Shown one piece after another: positions 8,514 to 16,886 of a stretch of DNA of 33,316 bases. Below the pieces are notes generated by a model. The model did no database searches. It was not told the DNA's origin and saw only the letters and a program-made list of their open reading frames with translations. Source of the DNA: JAJRRH01 sp047638815 (GTDB taxonomy: Bacteria; Bacteroidota; Bacteroidia; Flavobacteriales_D; JABDKJ01); assembly GCA_047638815.1 (NCBI GenBank), contig JBLIMR010000027.1, forward strand, positions 1 to 33,316, given 5' to 3'. How positions within the stretch are numbered: the stretch's first letter is position 1; each line of letters begins with the position of its first letter. A program made the position numbers and the translations under genes.

Positions 8514-8982
8514 GAATTTGGAATAGGGATTTTTGAAATATGAATTGTTTTTTATGAGAAGAATTGAATTGGAAGAGAGGATGATTTCGTTTTCAGTAAT
8601 GATTATTGAATTGTCTGGTGAAATTAGATTTACCATTGCGGGTAAGAACTTGTCTTCGCAAATTGTGAGATCTGGAACATCCGTATCCTTAAACTATGGT
8701 GAAGCACAGAGTGTTGAATCGAGAAAATATTTTTTACATAAGATGAAAATAATAGCCAAAGAACTTCGTGAAACATATGTCAACTTAAGGATATTACATT
8801 GGACAAAACTCTGTAAAAATGATGCTAAAATTCAGAAAGCATTGAAGGAAAACAATGAGTTGACATCAATTTTCGTAAGTAGTATAATGACTGCGGAGAA
8901 GAATGTAAAGGTCAATTAATTTGATTGTAGAATGGACCAATATTAGAATTCTAGACACTTCAAATTTCCCTATTCCAAATTC
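8514..8982. repeat. 24-bp inverted repeat enclosing the four-helix-bundle gene
   Basis: The arm at 8514-8537 (beginning GAATTTGGAATAGGGA) is the reverse complement of 8959-8982 at 22 of 24 positions, including 16 consecutive matches. The arms lie 16 nt before the ATG and 39 nt after the stop of the enclosed gene, so a transcript would fold into a long stem closing the ORF. 23S rRNA intervening sequences that carry the same protein family have such stem-closing ends. A mobile or IVS-derived element is an inference. Confidence 0.6.
8554..8919 (+). CDS. Four-helix bundle protein (23S rRNA IVS-protein family)
   Basis: The 121-residue product from ATG 8554 matches the four-helix bundle family (avd/IVP, the proteins encoded in 23S rRNA intervening sequences): hydrophobic helix 1 (MISFSVMIIELSG), the family signature LSSQIVRSGTSVSLNYGEAQSVESRKYFLHKMKI, then KELRETYVNLRILHW and a last helix (NELTSIFVSSIMTAEKN). 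A TTG at 8533 would add seven poorly fitting residues, so I prefer ATG. The biochemical role of stand-alone members is unsettled; diversity-generating retroelement Avd proteins share the fold and bind nucleic acid. There is no reverse transcriptase nearby. The flanking inverted repeat points to an element rather than a core gene. Confidence 0.85.
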   Translation: MRRIELEERMISFSVMIIELSGEIRFTIAGKNLSSQIVRSGTSVSLNYGEAQSVESRKYFLHKMKIIAKELRETYVNLRILHWTKLCKNDAKIQKALKENNELTSIFVSSIMTAEKNVKVN

Positions 8983-9000
8983 AAGTTAATCTCCGTTTCT

Positions 9001-9013
9001 CTCAGAATGACTG
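9001..9013 (-). repeat. Dispersed CAGTCATTCTGAG repeat (copy 1)
   Basis: The 13-mer, read on the minus strand, is identical to 24987-24999 on the plus strand. The wider form (CATTCTGAG..GAAACGGAGA) is of the intergenic repeat type scattered in many Bacteroidota genomes. It directly abuts the right arm of the four-helix-bundle element. Confidence 0.35.
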
Positions 9014-9056
9014 TTAGTAATGGTTATTTATTGATGAAAATATAACTACAACACTC

Positions 9057-10049
9057 TTAACTCTTAATGGTAGCAGGTCTTACCCATTTGAACTCAAAAG
9101 AGTTATCTGGAGTACCCATTCTCTCAGCGACACGCAACATACGAGCAGGAAGCTTCATCAGGTAATCTCGGGCTTTTTCTGACTCATCGTTGAGATCACT
9201 CATATTGCCAATATCCCACTTCACTATTAGTTTATCCAATATATCAATGTAATCTTTGGATGTGTAGACACCAATACGTTGTGCGGTATTTGAGAATTCT
9301 TCGAATGCTGAACTTATCGTTCCTCCTGATTCGCGAAGAAAATGTGCTGGCATCGCAATTTTCTTTTTCATCATGTCATGGAATGCCATCATCATTTGGT
9401 TTGGATCCACTTTGAAAATACGATCTACAAACTCAGAATAGGCATTATGATGTCTCATCTCATCACCCGAAATCATTTGACACATTTTCGCAAGACCTTT
9501 ATTGCCTTTTTCTTTGGCAATTTTACCCACACGATTATGAGAGATGTACGTTGCTAATTCCTGAAAACTGGTGTAAACGAAGTTCTTGTATGGATCACGA
9601 TCGGTACCGATATCAAATCCATCCGCAATAAGATATTGCGTTGTCTTTTCGATTTCCTTCATGTTTACTCTACCTGAGAGATATAGGTATTTGTTAAGCA
9701 AATCTCCATGTCTGTTTTCTTCTGCGGTCCATTGACGCACCCAAGTGGCCCATCCATTACGACCAACTTGATCTACCCCTTCAACATCCATTAACCAAGA
9801 TTCATATGAAGGCAATGCTTCCTCAGTGATCATATCACCAACTAGAACAACCCAAAAGTCATAGGACATATCCTTTGCTAACTCTCTAATCTCCCGAACT
9901 TCTTCCATGAAATTAGGGCCTTCTGGATTTGGAAGAAAATCAGTAGGTTGCCATATATCTTCAATGGGTGTTAGGTATTTGGTAATAAGTGATGACACAT
10001 CCTTTTCCAAGAATTGCATGACCTCAAGACGGATATTTTTTAATGACAT
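9057..10049 (-). CDS. Acyl-ACP desaturase (stearoyl-ACP desaturase family)
   Basis: With the ATG at 10049 it is 330 residues (MSLKNIRLEVMQFLEK...). It carries the soluble di-iron desaturase ligands: Glu in ITEEALP (76-77), EENRHG (110-115, with Glu and His ligands), Glu164 in QELATY, and DEMRHH (196-201). It introduces a cis double bond into acyl-ACP, using O2 and reduced ferredoxin, to make unsaturated membrane lipids in the cytoplasm. An upstream in-frame ATG at 10082 would add 11 residues (MVTFISFKLIT) not seen in the family, and TACTTTTA, a near -7 element, overlaps that stretch, so 10049 is preferred. It is alone on its transcript. Confidence 0.92.
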   Translation of the reverse strand: MSLKNIRLEVMQFLEKDVSSLITKYLTPIEDIWQPTDFLPNPEGPNFMEEVREIRELAKDMSYDFWVVLVGDMITEEALPSYESWLMDVEGVDQVGRNGWATWVRQWTAEENRHGDLLNKYLYLSGRVNMKEIEKTTQYLIADGFDIGTDRDPYKNFVYTSFQELATYISHNRVGKIAKEKGNKGLAKMCQMISGDEMRHHNAYSEFVDRIFKVDPNQMMMAFHDMMKKKIAMPAHFLRESGGTISSAFEEFSNTAQRIGVYTSKDYIDILDKLIVKWDIGNMSDLNDESEKARDYLMKLPARMLRVAERMGTPDNSFEFKWVRPATIKS

Positions 10050-10201
10050 GGTTATTAGTTTGAATGAGATAAAAGTAACCAAAAATCAATTCCGATACTA
10101 TTATTGTTCTTCAATACTAAAAACACCCATATTTATAGGCCCAGTAGTACCTGAATCACGATATATGTTCTTGGGGTAAACAGTCTATTCCGAATTTTAG
10201 A

Positions 10202-10645
10202 TCACTTATCCAATAACCTCCTATGATAATTTATTTGGCCCAAATGATAGTTGAGATGCGTTGAAAGGTGCAGTAAAAAGAATTCTGTAGTCATAGGTTT
10301 ACGAAAAACATCTATTGGATATTTACGCTGTAAATCAGTTGGATTCAGTTGAGTCAAAACATCATCGATTACGGCAATCGTTTCATCAATATGATCTCTG
10401 ATTTCATTTACAGGAACATTCTTCATTGAGAATTCCAGTTCTCTTTCTCTTATGTAAGCTGTATTACCCAGGATAGCTCCAATAAAATGCTTTAGGTTGC
10501 CAATAAGATGAAGTGTTAAGTTACCCCCAGAATTATTTATGCCAGTAGTACAGGACCAAATGTTTTCTTCAGAACTATAAGAAGAAATTTCTTTTTTGAG
10601 TTTTCTTAGGTCTCTAGCAAAAAGTTCGTTTAGTGATTCCAGCAT
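10202..10645 (-). CDS. DinB-like (DUF1572) protein
   Basis: From ATG 10645 it is 147 residues: MLESLNELFARDLRKLKKEISSY, then GGNLTLHLIGNLKHFIGA, RERELEFS, and the C-terminal FLLHLSTHLNYHLGQINYHRRLL. This is the DinB/YfiT-like four-helix metal-binding fold; His in NLTLHLIGN and the HLNYHLGQ pair are the probable metal ligands. In the family these act as thiol-dependent transferases or have unknown roles. A start at 10678 would overlap the upstream gene, while 10645 lies 7 nt past that gene's stop codon and fits the family N-terminus, which suggests co-transcription. Confidence 0.8.
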   Translation of the reverse strand: MLESLNELFARDLRKLKKEISSYSSEENIWSCTTGINNSGGNLTLHLIGNLKHFIGAILGNTAYIRERELEFSMKNVPVNEIRDHIDETIAVIDDVLTQLNPTDLQRKYPIDVFRKPMTTEFFLLHLSTHLNYHLGQINYHRRLLDK

Positions 10646-10652
10646 TTTCCAA

Positions 10653-12917
10653 TTACATGTTGTGGCCCATGTGACCATTCTTAGCGAATGGTGTTGTCTC
10701 GTAGTTCACTTTTTCTATTTCCGTTTGAGCTTCCTTGAGTTTCACTTTTTGATTAATAGAAACGTTCTCAAAGACTTGCTCTACACCATTTTGCCATTTT
10801 ACAATTAACTTTTTAATGTTTTTAGCTTTACCCAAACCTATTTCCTGCTGAATAGACGATGCTCCAAATGAACCGCCTGTGCTTACCGAGTGATACATTT
10901 TTTTGCCGTTGTCCAATTCTAAAATGATCAAAGAACCGATGCCGTCTCTATTGGTAGTTACACCTTCAAGTTCCACGGTGATCCAATTGTTTTTCGTGAT
11001 TGGGTTTTCGAATAAAGCATTTGTAAATTGATCTCCTTCAAAAGCACCACCCATTACCGCGTATACATCCTGATCACCATCGCGATCCAAATCGGCAAAA
11101 GCAATACCATGACCTTTTTGTATGTGTCCAAAACCACCAGCTGAAGTCACTTCGTCAAATCCTTTTCCTCCTTTGTTCAAAAACAATCTATTCGGTACGA
11201 TAGAACTATAATCAGGTGAGCCCGTTCCAACATAAAAATCAAAATATCCGTCATTGTCAAGATCACCATAGTTGGCACCCATCGAATACATGGTTTTGGA
11301 AACACCAAACTCTTTCGTCACTTGAGAGAAAGTTTCGTCCCCGTTGTTGATGTATAATCTGGGTTTTGCACTAGTCACTTCCTTACCTAAAAGTTCTTTG
11401 ACAAAGTCATCAGAAAGATTATTGAGGTTGTTCATCTCGTATCCCGAAACAAAAATGTCTTGATAGCCATCTTGATTTACATCCCAAAACCAACATGGAA
11501 AACTGTTGATAGGTGCACGCACATTTGCTGTGGATCCTATATCCGTGAAATTGCCATTCTCGTTTTTATAAAGGAAGTTTTTCCCGCCCATTACAGAGAT
11601 AAAAAGATCAGGCCAACCATCATTGTTAATGTCACCAAAACTGGTTCCTTTCACAAACTTTTTTATTCCACCCAGACCATGTTGATCTGCAACTTCTGTA
11701 AAAGTACCATCTCCATTATTTTTATACAACTCACAAGAATTAGGATTTCCTTTTTTAGATTCGTTTCCAATAAACAGATCCAACTGACCGTCCTTATTGA
11801 AATCTCCCCAACTTGCAGTTTGAGTTGGGTGGTGTGATAGAAGCCCTGACGATTTTGTAACATCTTCGAAAGTTCCATCTCCATTATTCTTTAAAAGAGA
11901 GTTTGGATGTGCCCCGCCTTTGCCAAGCCATGCACCTCGTAGAATTAGGATGTCTCTGTTTCCATCATTATTGTAATCTGCATGAATACAATTCAATCCA
12001 GATACTATTCCCGTCAATCCCGCTTTATCAGTCATGTCTACATAACCACCATTACCATCACTGAAAAACATTTTCACTTGATCTTTCATGCCATATGAAG
12101 TTGCGAATATATCCAGATGACCATCATTGTTGAAGTCATCAATGGATGTGCCACCAGAAAGTCCATTTTCTCCGACTCCGACATTCATCGAAATCTCTTC
12201 AAACCTTGGGAAATTTGCTATTTCTAATTTGGCATTAGGATAAGTTAATCTATAGGCTTCCGGCACCTTATCTGGGTACTCACCCAAAGTCATATACGCT
12301 ACGTTGAGCAGCCATAAATATTTTTCCTTGGGCATTTTTGCCAAAAGCATTTCGTATAATTCTATGGCTTTTGTTGATCCTGACTTTAGTTCATGAATCG
12401 CTTGATCTTGTATAGGGACTATGCAAGAAAAAGGAGTGTGTTTGTTCTGACAATTTTCTATTTCCCCTTTTCGTAAATGTGCCAAGGCAAGTAATTCGAA
12501 TAAGATCTGATTATTCTTCCCCAATTGTTCAGAATACGGTTTCTCTTGAGCATTGAAGAAATTTTCTAACTCGGCTATGACTTGGCCGTTGTCTCCTGCA
12601 TTGAGAGTTTCGTTTAAATACTTAAACCAAATGGACATCTTTTGTTGCTTAGGAACCCTGTCAAGACTGCCTTTTATCATCTGTGCTCTTTTCGCATTCC
12701 AGTGATAATGATCTTTGGCATTGCCTTCTTTAACCAAGCGTTGTAGCTCTGTTATCATCTCTCGAGTCTCTTGGCTTTGAGTCTCATTTCCAGCAAGTTT
12801 AACCTCTTTTTTTTCAGAGGTATCTGCCACTTTTTTATCTGTTGTCTTTTCACTTCCGCAGCTTACAAACAAGGAAAAACAAACTAAAGTGAGGCAAGAA
12901 TATAAGATACTTTTCAT
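10653..12917 (-). CDS. CRTAC1-type lipoprotein with FG-GAP/VCBS repeats and ASPIC/UnbV domain
   Basis: This is a 754-residue lipoprotein: signal with lipobox FVSCG (Cys about 20), a low-complexity charged linker, a helical region (about 55-230), then FG-GAP/VCBS blades with calcium-binding signatures such as DFNNDGHLDIFA, DYNNDGNRDILI, DFNKDGQLDLFIG, DINNDGWPDLFIS, DVNQDGYQDIFV, DLDNDGYFDFYVG and DLDRDGDQDVYA. The end is an ASPIC/UnbV domain (TNRDGIGSLIILEL ... GLGKAKNIKKLIVKWQNG). Such proteins form surface beta-propellers in Bacteroidota; ligand and substrate are unknown. It likely shares a transcript with the DinB-like gene 7 nt downstream. Confidence 0.88.
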   Translation of the reverse strand: MKSILYSCLTLVCFSLFVSCGSEKTTDKKVADTSEKKEVKLAGNETQSQETREMITELQRLVKEGNAKDHYHWNAKRAQMIKGSLDRVPKQQKMSIWFKYLNETLNAGDNGQVIAELENFFNAQEKPYSEQLGKNNQILFELLALAHLRKGEIENCQNKHTPFSCIVPIQDQAIHELKSGSTKAIELYEMLLAKMPKEKYLWLLNVAYMTLGEYPDKVPEAYRLTYPNAKLEIANFPRFEEISMNVGVGENGLSGGTSIDDFNNDGHLDIFATSYGMKDQVKMFFSDGNGGYVDMTDKAGLTGIVSGLNCIHADYNNDGNRDILILRGAWLGKGGAHPNSLLKNNGDGTFEDVTKSSGLLSHHPTQTASWGDFNKDGQLDLFIGNESKKGNPNSCELYKNNGDGTFTEVADQHGLGGIKKFVKGTSFGDINNDGWPDLFISVMGGKNFLYKNENGNFTDIGSTANVRAPINSFPCWFWDVNQDGYQDIFVSGYEMNNLNNLSDDFVKELLGKEVTSAKPRLYINNGDETFSQVTKEFGVSKTMYSMGANYGDLDNDGYFDFYVGTGSPDYSSIVPNRLFLNKGGKGFDEVTSAGGFGHIQKGHGIAFADLDRDGDQDVYAVMGGAFEGDQFTNALFENPITKNNWITVELEGVTTNRDGIGSLIILELDNGKKMYHSVSTGGSFGASSIQQEIGLGKAKNIKKLIVKWQNGVEQVFENVSINQKVKLKEAQTEIEKVNYETTPFAKNGHMGHNM

Positions 12918-12942
12918 GCCACTAAATTAAACTTTAATTTTT

Positions 12943-13596
12943 CTAATCTACGGAGTATCTAAGCAATTTCATCTCTATGTCAATGGGGCCTGAAGCCACA
13001 AAGGAGGTGTGTTTTACCACGCCAACGTTTTTCATGTAATATTCTGTGTCAATTCTTGGAGAATGTTCAGGTGGTAAAATGTCGGGATTCATATAGAATA
13101 TTCACTCATATTGATATTCTGATTCATAAATGTCTGCAGGAGTATCAATAACGATATCATCACTTTTGATTACCGTATAAATTGAATCAATTGCATTGTT
13201 ACTTACACTTGTCTTTATACGAATGGTGTCATTTTCTGCAAGAGTAGACATGAATATTTTACCATCAAAACTAACAAGATTTGGCCCATCATTTCTTACG
13301 GTTCTTGTGAAATTCAATCCAAACCATGACCCACCAAACATTTTATATTCCAAACCATCAATTATAGTATCCTTGGCGATGTAGATGCTGTCGAGAGTGC
13401 TATTTAACTGTTATTCACCTGTTTCATAGTTGATATATGTCCGCTCATACACCCAATGATTCCCAACTTCCAATTGAGTGTAATTGCTGGCTTGTGTCAC
13501 TGGTTCAACAATTGTTTCTGGTTCACCTTCAGAATCTTTTTTACAGGATATTATAGAGAGAAAATCCATTGCTATGGCCATAACTCTGATTTTCAT
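12943..13596 (-). pseudogene. Lipoprotein gene with two in-frame stop codons
   Basis: One frame runs from ATG 13596 to TAG 12943-12945, about 217 codons, broken by TAA at 13411-13413 (after YINYETGE) and TGA at 13102-13104 (after YESEYQYE). All three pieces read as normal coding sequence: lipoprotein signal with lipobox IISCKKDSE, VGNHWVYERTYINYETG, then LNSTLDSIYIAKDTIIDGLEYKMFGG, and, past the second stop, YMNPDILPPEHSPRIDTEYYM ending LLRYSVD. The VGNxWVY opening is common in Bacteroidota lipoproteins of unknown role. An Asp inside the hydrophobic signal (AMDFLSI) also hints at decay. Because the frame never shifts, substitution rather than indel is the cause. Confidence 0.75.
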
Positions 13597-13700
13597 GTTT
13601 TGGCTTTTTGGTCTGACTCTTAGAACGTAATTGTTTTGAAATCAATATAGAATCGAAACTGAAAACTTAAAAATACTACCTGAAATTTGGATTTATGGCC

Positions 13701-13731
13701 AAAAAAAGGAGGCGATACCAATCGCCTCCTT
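13701..13731 (-). terminator. Intrinsic terminator of the YHYH/MbnPH operon
   Basis: An 11-bp perfect stem (13706-13716 with 13721-13731, AAGGAGGCGAT / ATCGCCTCCTT) and 4-nt loop is followed on the minus strand by seven U residues. It lies 39 nt after the stop codon of the YHYH gene and closes the minus-strand gene series. Confidence 0.85.
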
Positions 13732-13769
13732 AACCAACCAACAAGGATTGTCCGACTGAACAATCCAAA

Positions 13770-15137
13770 TTATCTTATAATGTTTACTTTTTCTGTTCTA
13801 GTGTTTTTACCGTTGTCCAATCGTATGAAGTACATACCATTGTACAGCGTTTGAATGTCAAAATACGCAATCGTTTGACCACTTTTAATCATGGTAGACA
13901 TTAATGATTTGCCTACTTCATCGTGTAAAGATACATAAATGCTTTCTGAAACGAGGTCGTTTATTTGAATAGCAATAATGTCTTGCGTAGGGTTTGGGAA
14001 TACAATAATGTCTAGACTCTCAATATTGAACTCTGATATTGAGTTTGTTTCATCATATATAGTTGTCGTTTCATTTACTGAATTTACGGATGCATTGGAG
14101 TACGTCCCGTAAAATGTGGGGCCGACAACATAAGGATAAGCAGAATTCCAGTTTTCATCTACGGTTGCAAAGTATGCGTATGTTCCATCCGGGTATTCAG
14201 GAGTAGTACACTCCCTGCCGTTATGTTCATCAAGAAAGTCATCTTCCCCTGGATGTTCTACAAATTCATAGTCCTCTTTGAAATAACCTAGGAAATAAGT
14301 TGCGCCAACATCAGGTCCGTTATCTACACTAGAGCCATCAGGGGCAGTTGCTCTAGATGTAATATCCCTAAGTTTATACCCAGATTTTATTCTCGTAACA
14401 CCACCTGACCCATCTTCATTCGCAAATCCGTAAGCTCCATATATTGGAAATCCATCATAGGCAAAACCAATGAGCGGTGAGTGTTCGGTTTCGTTAATAG
14501 CATACAGACCATCAGCGTCATAGAGATTACAAACCTCAGAAATGACATCTAAGTCAAGGCTAAAGGCAGAAGGGTTTTGGTGATGATGGTAGTTTCCCAT
14601 GGCTGGGTGACCTTTTGAACAATCAAAACCTTCCTTTTCTGCAGGTATGGCATCACGATTCCAATCATTCTCTGCCATTGGCCCACCTGGGCAGGTTGGG
14701 TTCCCTGGCCCACCACATAAGGCATTGGTTGTTGGGTCCCATGCCACACCATCTCTGTAATCAAACAATGATACACCATTGATAAATACACCAATATTGC
14801 CAGCGGTCGTTGCACTTGCATTACCATCGTTTTCCTCTGGATCTAATGTGAATTTGTAAATAGCATCTTGACTTGAAGCTTGTGATGGATTGCCATCTTG
14901 AAAAGGTCCAGTAGGGTAGGATGGTATTCCTTGAGTAGTTACGTACACAAAATCATCTGAATACTCCACTTGTTGACAATTAACTAGAATGCCATTGCTA
15001 ATTGTTGTTGAATTGCCGGCCATATAATAGCTGCCAGTTTCCGTGGTGTTTTGTAACCATGAAGTGATTTCAGGTCCTTGAGCAAATGTAAATAGACAGG
15101 CAATTACAAAAGTAAATGTTAGGTTTAGTTTTTTCAT
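13770..15137 (-). CDS. YHYH-domain protein with T9SS sorting domain
   Basis: The 455 residues have a signal peptide (ending FTFAQ, residue 20), then a YHYH domain (PF14240 type): TLDPEENDGNASAT, GNIGVFINGVSLFDYRDG, the His motif GNYHHHQNPS at 181-190 (YHHH rather than YHYH), LIGFAYDGFPIYGAYG, and YFATVDENWNSAYPYVVGPTFYG. A type A T9SS sorting domain ends it (IVFPNPTQDIIAIQ ... GMYFIRLDNGKNTRTEKVNIIR). The YHYH function is not established; the clustered His and Cys residues would allow metal binding. It is the last gene of the MbnP-MbnH series, 37 nt beyond mbnH, with a 7-bp hairpin in the gap and a terminator after it, so co-transcription is likely. Confidence 0.85.
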   Translation of the reverse strand: MKKLNLTFTFVIACLFTFAQGPEITSWLQNTTETGSYYMAGNSTTISNGILVNCQQVEYSDDFVYVTTQGIPSYPTGPFQDGNPSQASSQDAIYKFTLDPEENDGNASATTAGNIGVFINGVSLFDYRDGVAWDPTTNALCGGPGNPTCPGGPMAENDWNRDAIPAEKEGFDCSKGHPAMGNYHHHQNPSAFSLDLDVISEVCNLYDADGLYAINETEHSPLIGFAYDGFPIYGAYGFANEDGSGGVTRIKSGYKLRDITSRATAPDGSSVDNGPDVGATYFLGYFKEDYEFVEHPGEDDFLDEHNGRECTTPEYPDGTYAYFATVDENWNSAYPYVVGPTFYGTYSNASVNSVNETTTIYDETNSISEFNIESLDIIVFPNPTQDIIAIQINDLVSESIYVSLHDEVGKSLMSTMIKSGQTIAYFDIQTLYNGMYFIRLDNGKNTRTEKVNIIR

Positions 15138-15151
15138 TTGGGTTTTGATTT

Positions 15152-15169
15152 ATCGATTAGACAATCGAT
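15152..15169. promoter_or_regulatory. Intercistronic inverted repeat between the di-haem enzyme and YHYH genes
   Basis: ATCGATT (15152-15158) and AATCGAT (15163-15169) form a perfect 7-bp dyad around AGAC. It fills much of the 37-nt gap before the YHYH start. It could set mRNA processing or bind a regulator; no U-run follows, so it is not a plain terminator. Confidence 0.4.
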
Positions 15170-15174
15170 TTTCA

Positions 15175-16203
15175 TTAATCCTTCGTTGGATTTAGAATTT
15201 CTAATGGGTATTGATGTTTAGGATTAAAAACGAAGGCACTATCATTTAGGGTAAGTAGAAAAGAAATAAGATCAATTCTTTCATGTGGGTTCAATTGAAT
15301 TGATTTTTCCAATGTACCGGACAAGTTCTTATCCGGTGTGATTTGCTGATAACGATCCAACACTTGATTCAATTTACGGAAACGCCCATCATGCATGTAT
15401 GGAAAAGTATAGCTTAAGTTCCGAAGTGATGGGACTTTAAATAACATACTGTCTTTGGGATTTTTAGTGACATTCATTTTACCATAATCAATTAATGTTG
15501 AGTCGATATCAAGACCGTTATTCGCGAATCCTAAATTCGTGAATAGGGGTTCGCTGTGACATGAATTGCATTCTTTTTTAAAAATGGCATAACCATTCTC
15601 TTCTTTTGCGCTAAAAATTTCCTCACCCTTCTTAACCTGATCATACTTAGAATCAGCGGAAATTAGTGTTAGTTGAAATTGTGATAATGCTTTTAAAATA
15701 TGTTCTCCAGTAACAACACTATCACCAAATGACTTTAAAAATAACGAAGGATATATGTGACTATCCTGTAATTTTTTGGTTACGTGATTTATGTCACTAC
15801 CCATTTCATTTTCACTCGTAATGGGTGCCAAGGCTTGCATGTCCAAATGATTTATGGCGCCATCCCACATAAAGGACTTATTCCAAGCAAGATTAAATAG
15901 GGCGGGAGCATTTCTTGTTCCTATATTATCATCGATGCCATGGCTCAGATCATGGTCCGTATGGGCGAAGGCGTTGTATGGAGAATGACAACTTGCACAT
16001 GAAACAGTATTGTCTTTGGAAAGAATTGGGTCGAAGAACAGTGCTCGCCCTAAGTTGATTTTATCAGCAGAAATATTGTTTCTCTCTATATTATAATTTA
16101 TGTCAGGGAAGTAATCTGGGTAGATCAATTCATTGCTAGACTGAACAAAAAATCCGATGGAAATTGCAGCGCAAAATAATACTATGGGAATATATTTTTT
16201 CAA
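15175..16203 (-). CDS. MbnH-like di-haem cytochrome c peroxidase family enzyme
   Basis: The 342 residues carry an N-terminal signal/anchor and two haem c sites, CASCH at 69-73 and CNSCH at 212-216, in the order and spacing of bacterial cytochrome c peroxidase/MauG relatives (GRALFFDPILSKDNTVSCASCH, TRNAPALFNLAWNKSFMWDGA, FKVPSLRNLSYTFPYMHDGRFRKL). In the MauG/MbnH branch a bis-Fe(IV) state oxidises a partner protein; MbnH turns a Trp of MbnP into kynurenine, creating a copper site. Its start overlaps the stop of the MbnP-family gene by 4 nt, which favours that partner role over simple peroxide removal. It acts in the periplasm. Ordinary CcpA peroxidase remains the alternative. Confidence 0.88.
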   Translation of the reverse strand: MKKYIPIVLFCAAISIGFFVQSSNELIYPDYFPDINYNIERNNISADKINLGRALFFDPILSKDNTVSCASCHSPYNAFAHTDHDLSHGIDDNIGTRNAPALFNLAWNKSFMWDGAINHLDMQALAPITSENEMGSDINHVTKKLQDSHIYPSLFLKSFGDSVVTGEHILKALSQFQLTLISADSKYDQVKKGEEIFSAKEENGYAIFKKECNSCHSEPLFTNLGFANNGLDIDSTLIDYGKMNVTKNPKDSMLFKVPSLRNLSYTFPYMHDGRFRKLNQVLDRYQQITPDKNLSGTLEKSIQLNPHERIDLISFLLTLNDSAFVFNPKHQYPLEILNPTKD

Positions 16204-16883
16204 GGATATAATGAAAACATATGAGGTAAATATTGAGATATTTTTTTGGAGAAATTACCAGGACTCATGATGGTATGTGTTTCCCCAAGATCAATCTTAT
16301 TGATGAATTTGTCTAATGAAATGTTAATCTTGATAACTGGATTTTCATTAATTTCCAGAGCCATATTTTGTATTGTTGGATATGGATTTTGATACCCTCC
16401 AATGTGAAATTGAAATTTGTTATTTCTAGCGGTGCACTTTGGGGAGTACCCTTCCATTTTGAAATTAATATATCCACTTTGCCATGTCCAATACATTCCT
16501 TTTGTTGGATCCAAATCTCCGCCTAAAGCCCCGGATACATTGGTCAAACTATCCAGACCTATTTTGTAACTGAGTTTATTATAACTGATGGAATCGGACA
16601 AGTTTATCGGAATATCTAATGAAGCCGTGTCCTCTAAATCTATCAAATAAACGGGTTGTAAATCTCGATATACAACTTCACTATCCTGTTGTAGTCGCAA
16701 TTCAGAAATATAGAATCTCAATGTTTCGAAGGAGATCGAATCAGTATTGTTAGAAAAATATTTTTGACCAATAAATAATTGTTCTTGATTATATGTTGGC
16801 GCAAAACGAATCGAAATTTGATTCTCTTGAGCACACAGTTTATTTACTGTAAATAATATGCATATTAGGAACAGATACTTCAA
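16200..16883 (-). CDS. MbnP family copper-binding protein
   Basis: The 227 residues have a signal peptide (ending KLCAQ, residue 19) and the MbnP pattern: ISIRFAPTYNQEQLFIGQ, SFETLRFYISELRLQ, VYLIDLEDTASLDI, KLSYKIGLDSLTNVSGALGGDLDPTKGMYWTWQSGYINFKMEG, and FQFHIGGY. Family members bind copper through a kynurenine made from a conserved Trp plus nearby His; here Trp132 and Trp134 are candidates. It follows the Spy-like gene by 3 nt and overlaps the di-haem enzyme gene by 4 nt (ATGA), so the two are translationally coupled. The role is probably periplasmic copper storage or delivery. Confidence 0.85.
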   Translation of the reverse strand: MKYLFLICILFTVNKLCAQENQISIRFAPTYNQEQLFIGQKYFSNNTDSISFETLRFYISELRLQQDSEVVYRDLQPVYLIDLEDTASLDIPINLSDSISYNKLSYKIGLDSLTNVSGALGGDLDPTKGMYWTWQSGYINFKMEGYSPKCTARNNKFQFHIGGYQNPYPTIQNMALEINENPVIKINISLDKFINKIDLGETHTIMSPGNFSKKISQYLPHMFSLYP

Positions 16884-16886
16884 TGA

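Noticed and set aside
8533..8919. Diversity-generating retroelement Avd protein
   Set aside because: No reverse transcriptase, template repeat or variable repeat near it.
10049..10082. Extended start of the desaturase
   Set aside because: The added residues are not family-like and overlap a probable -7 element.
15175..16203. MauG/methylamine dehydrogenase maturation
   Set aside because: No methylamine dehydrogenase genes nearby, while an MbnP-family partner overlaps the gene.
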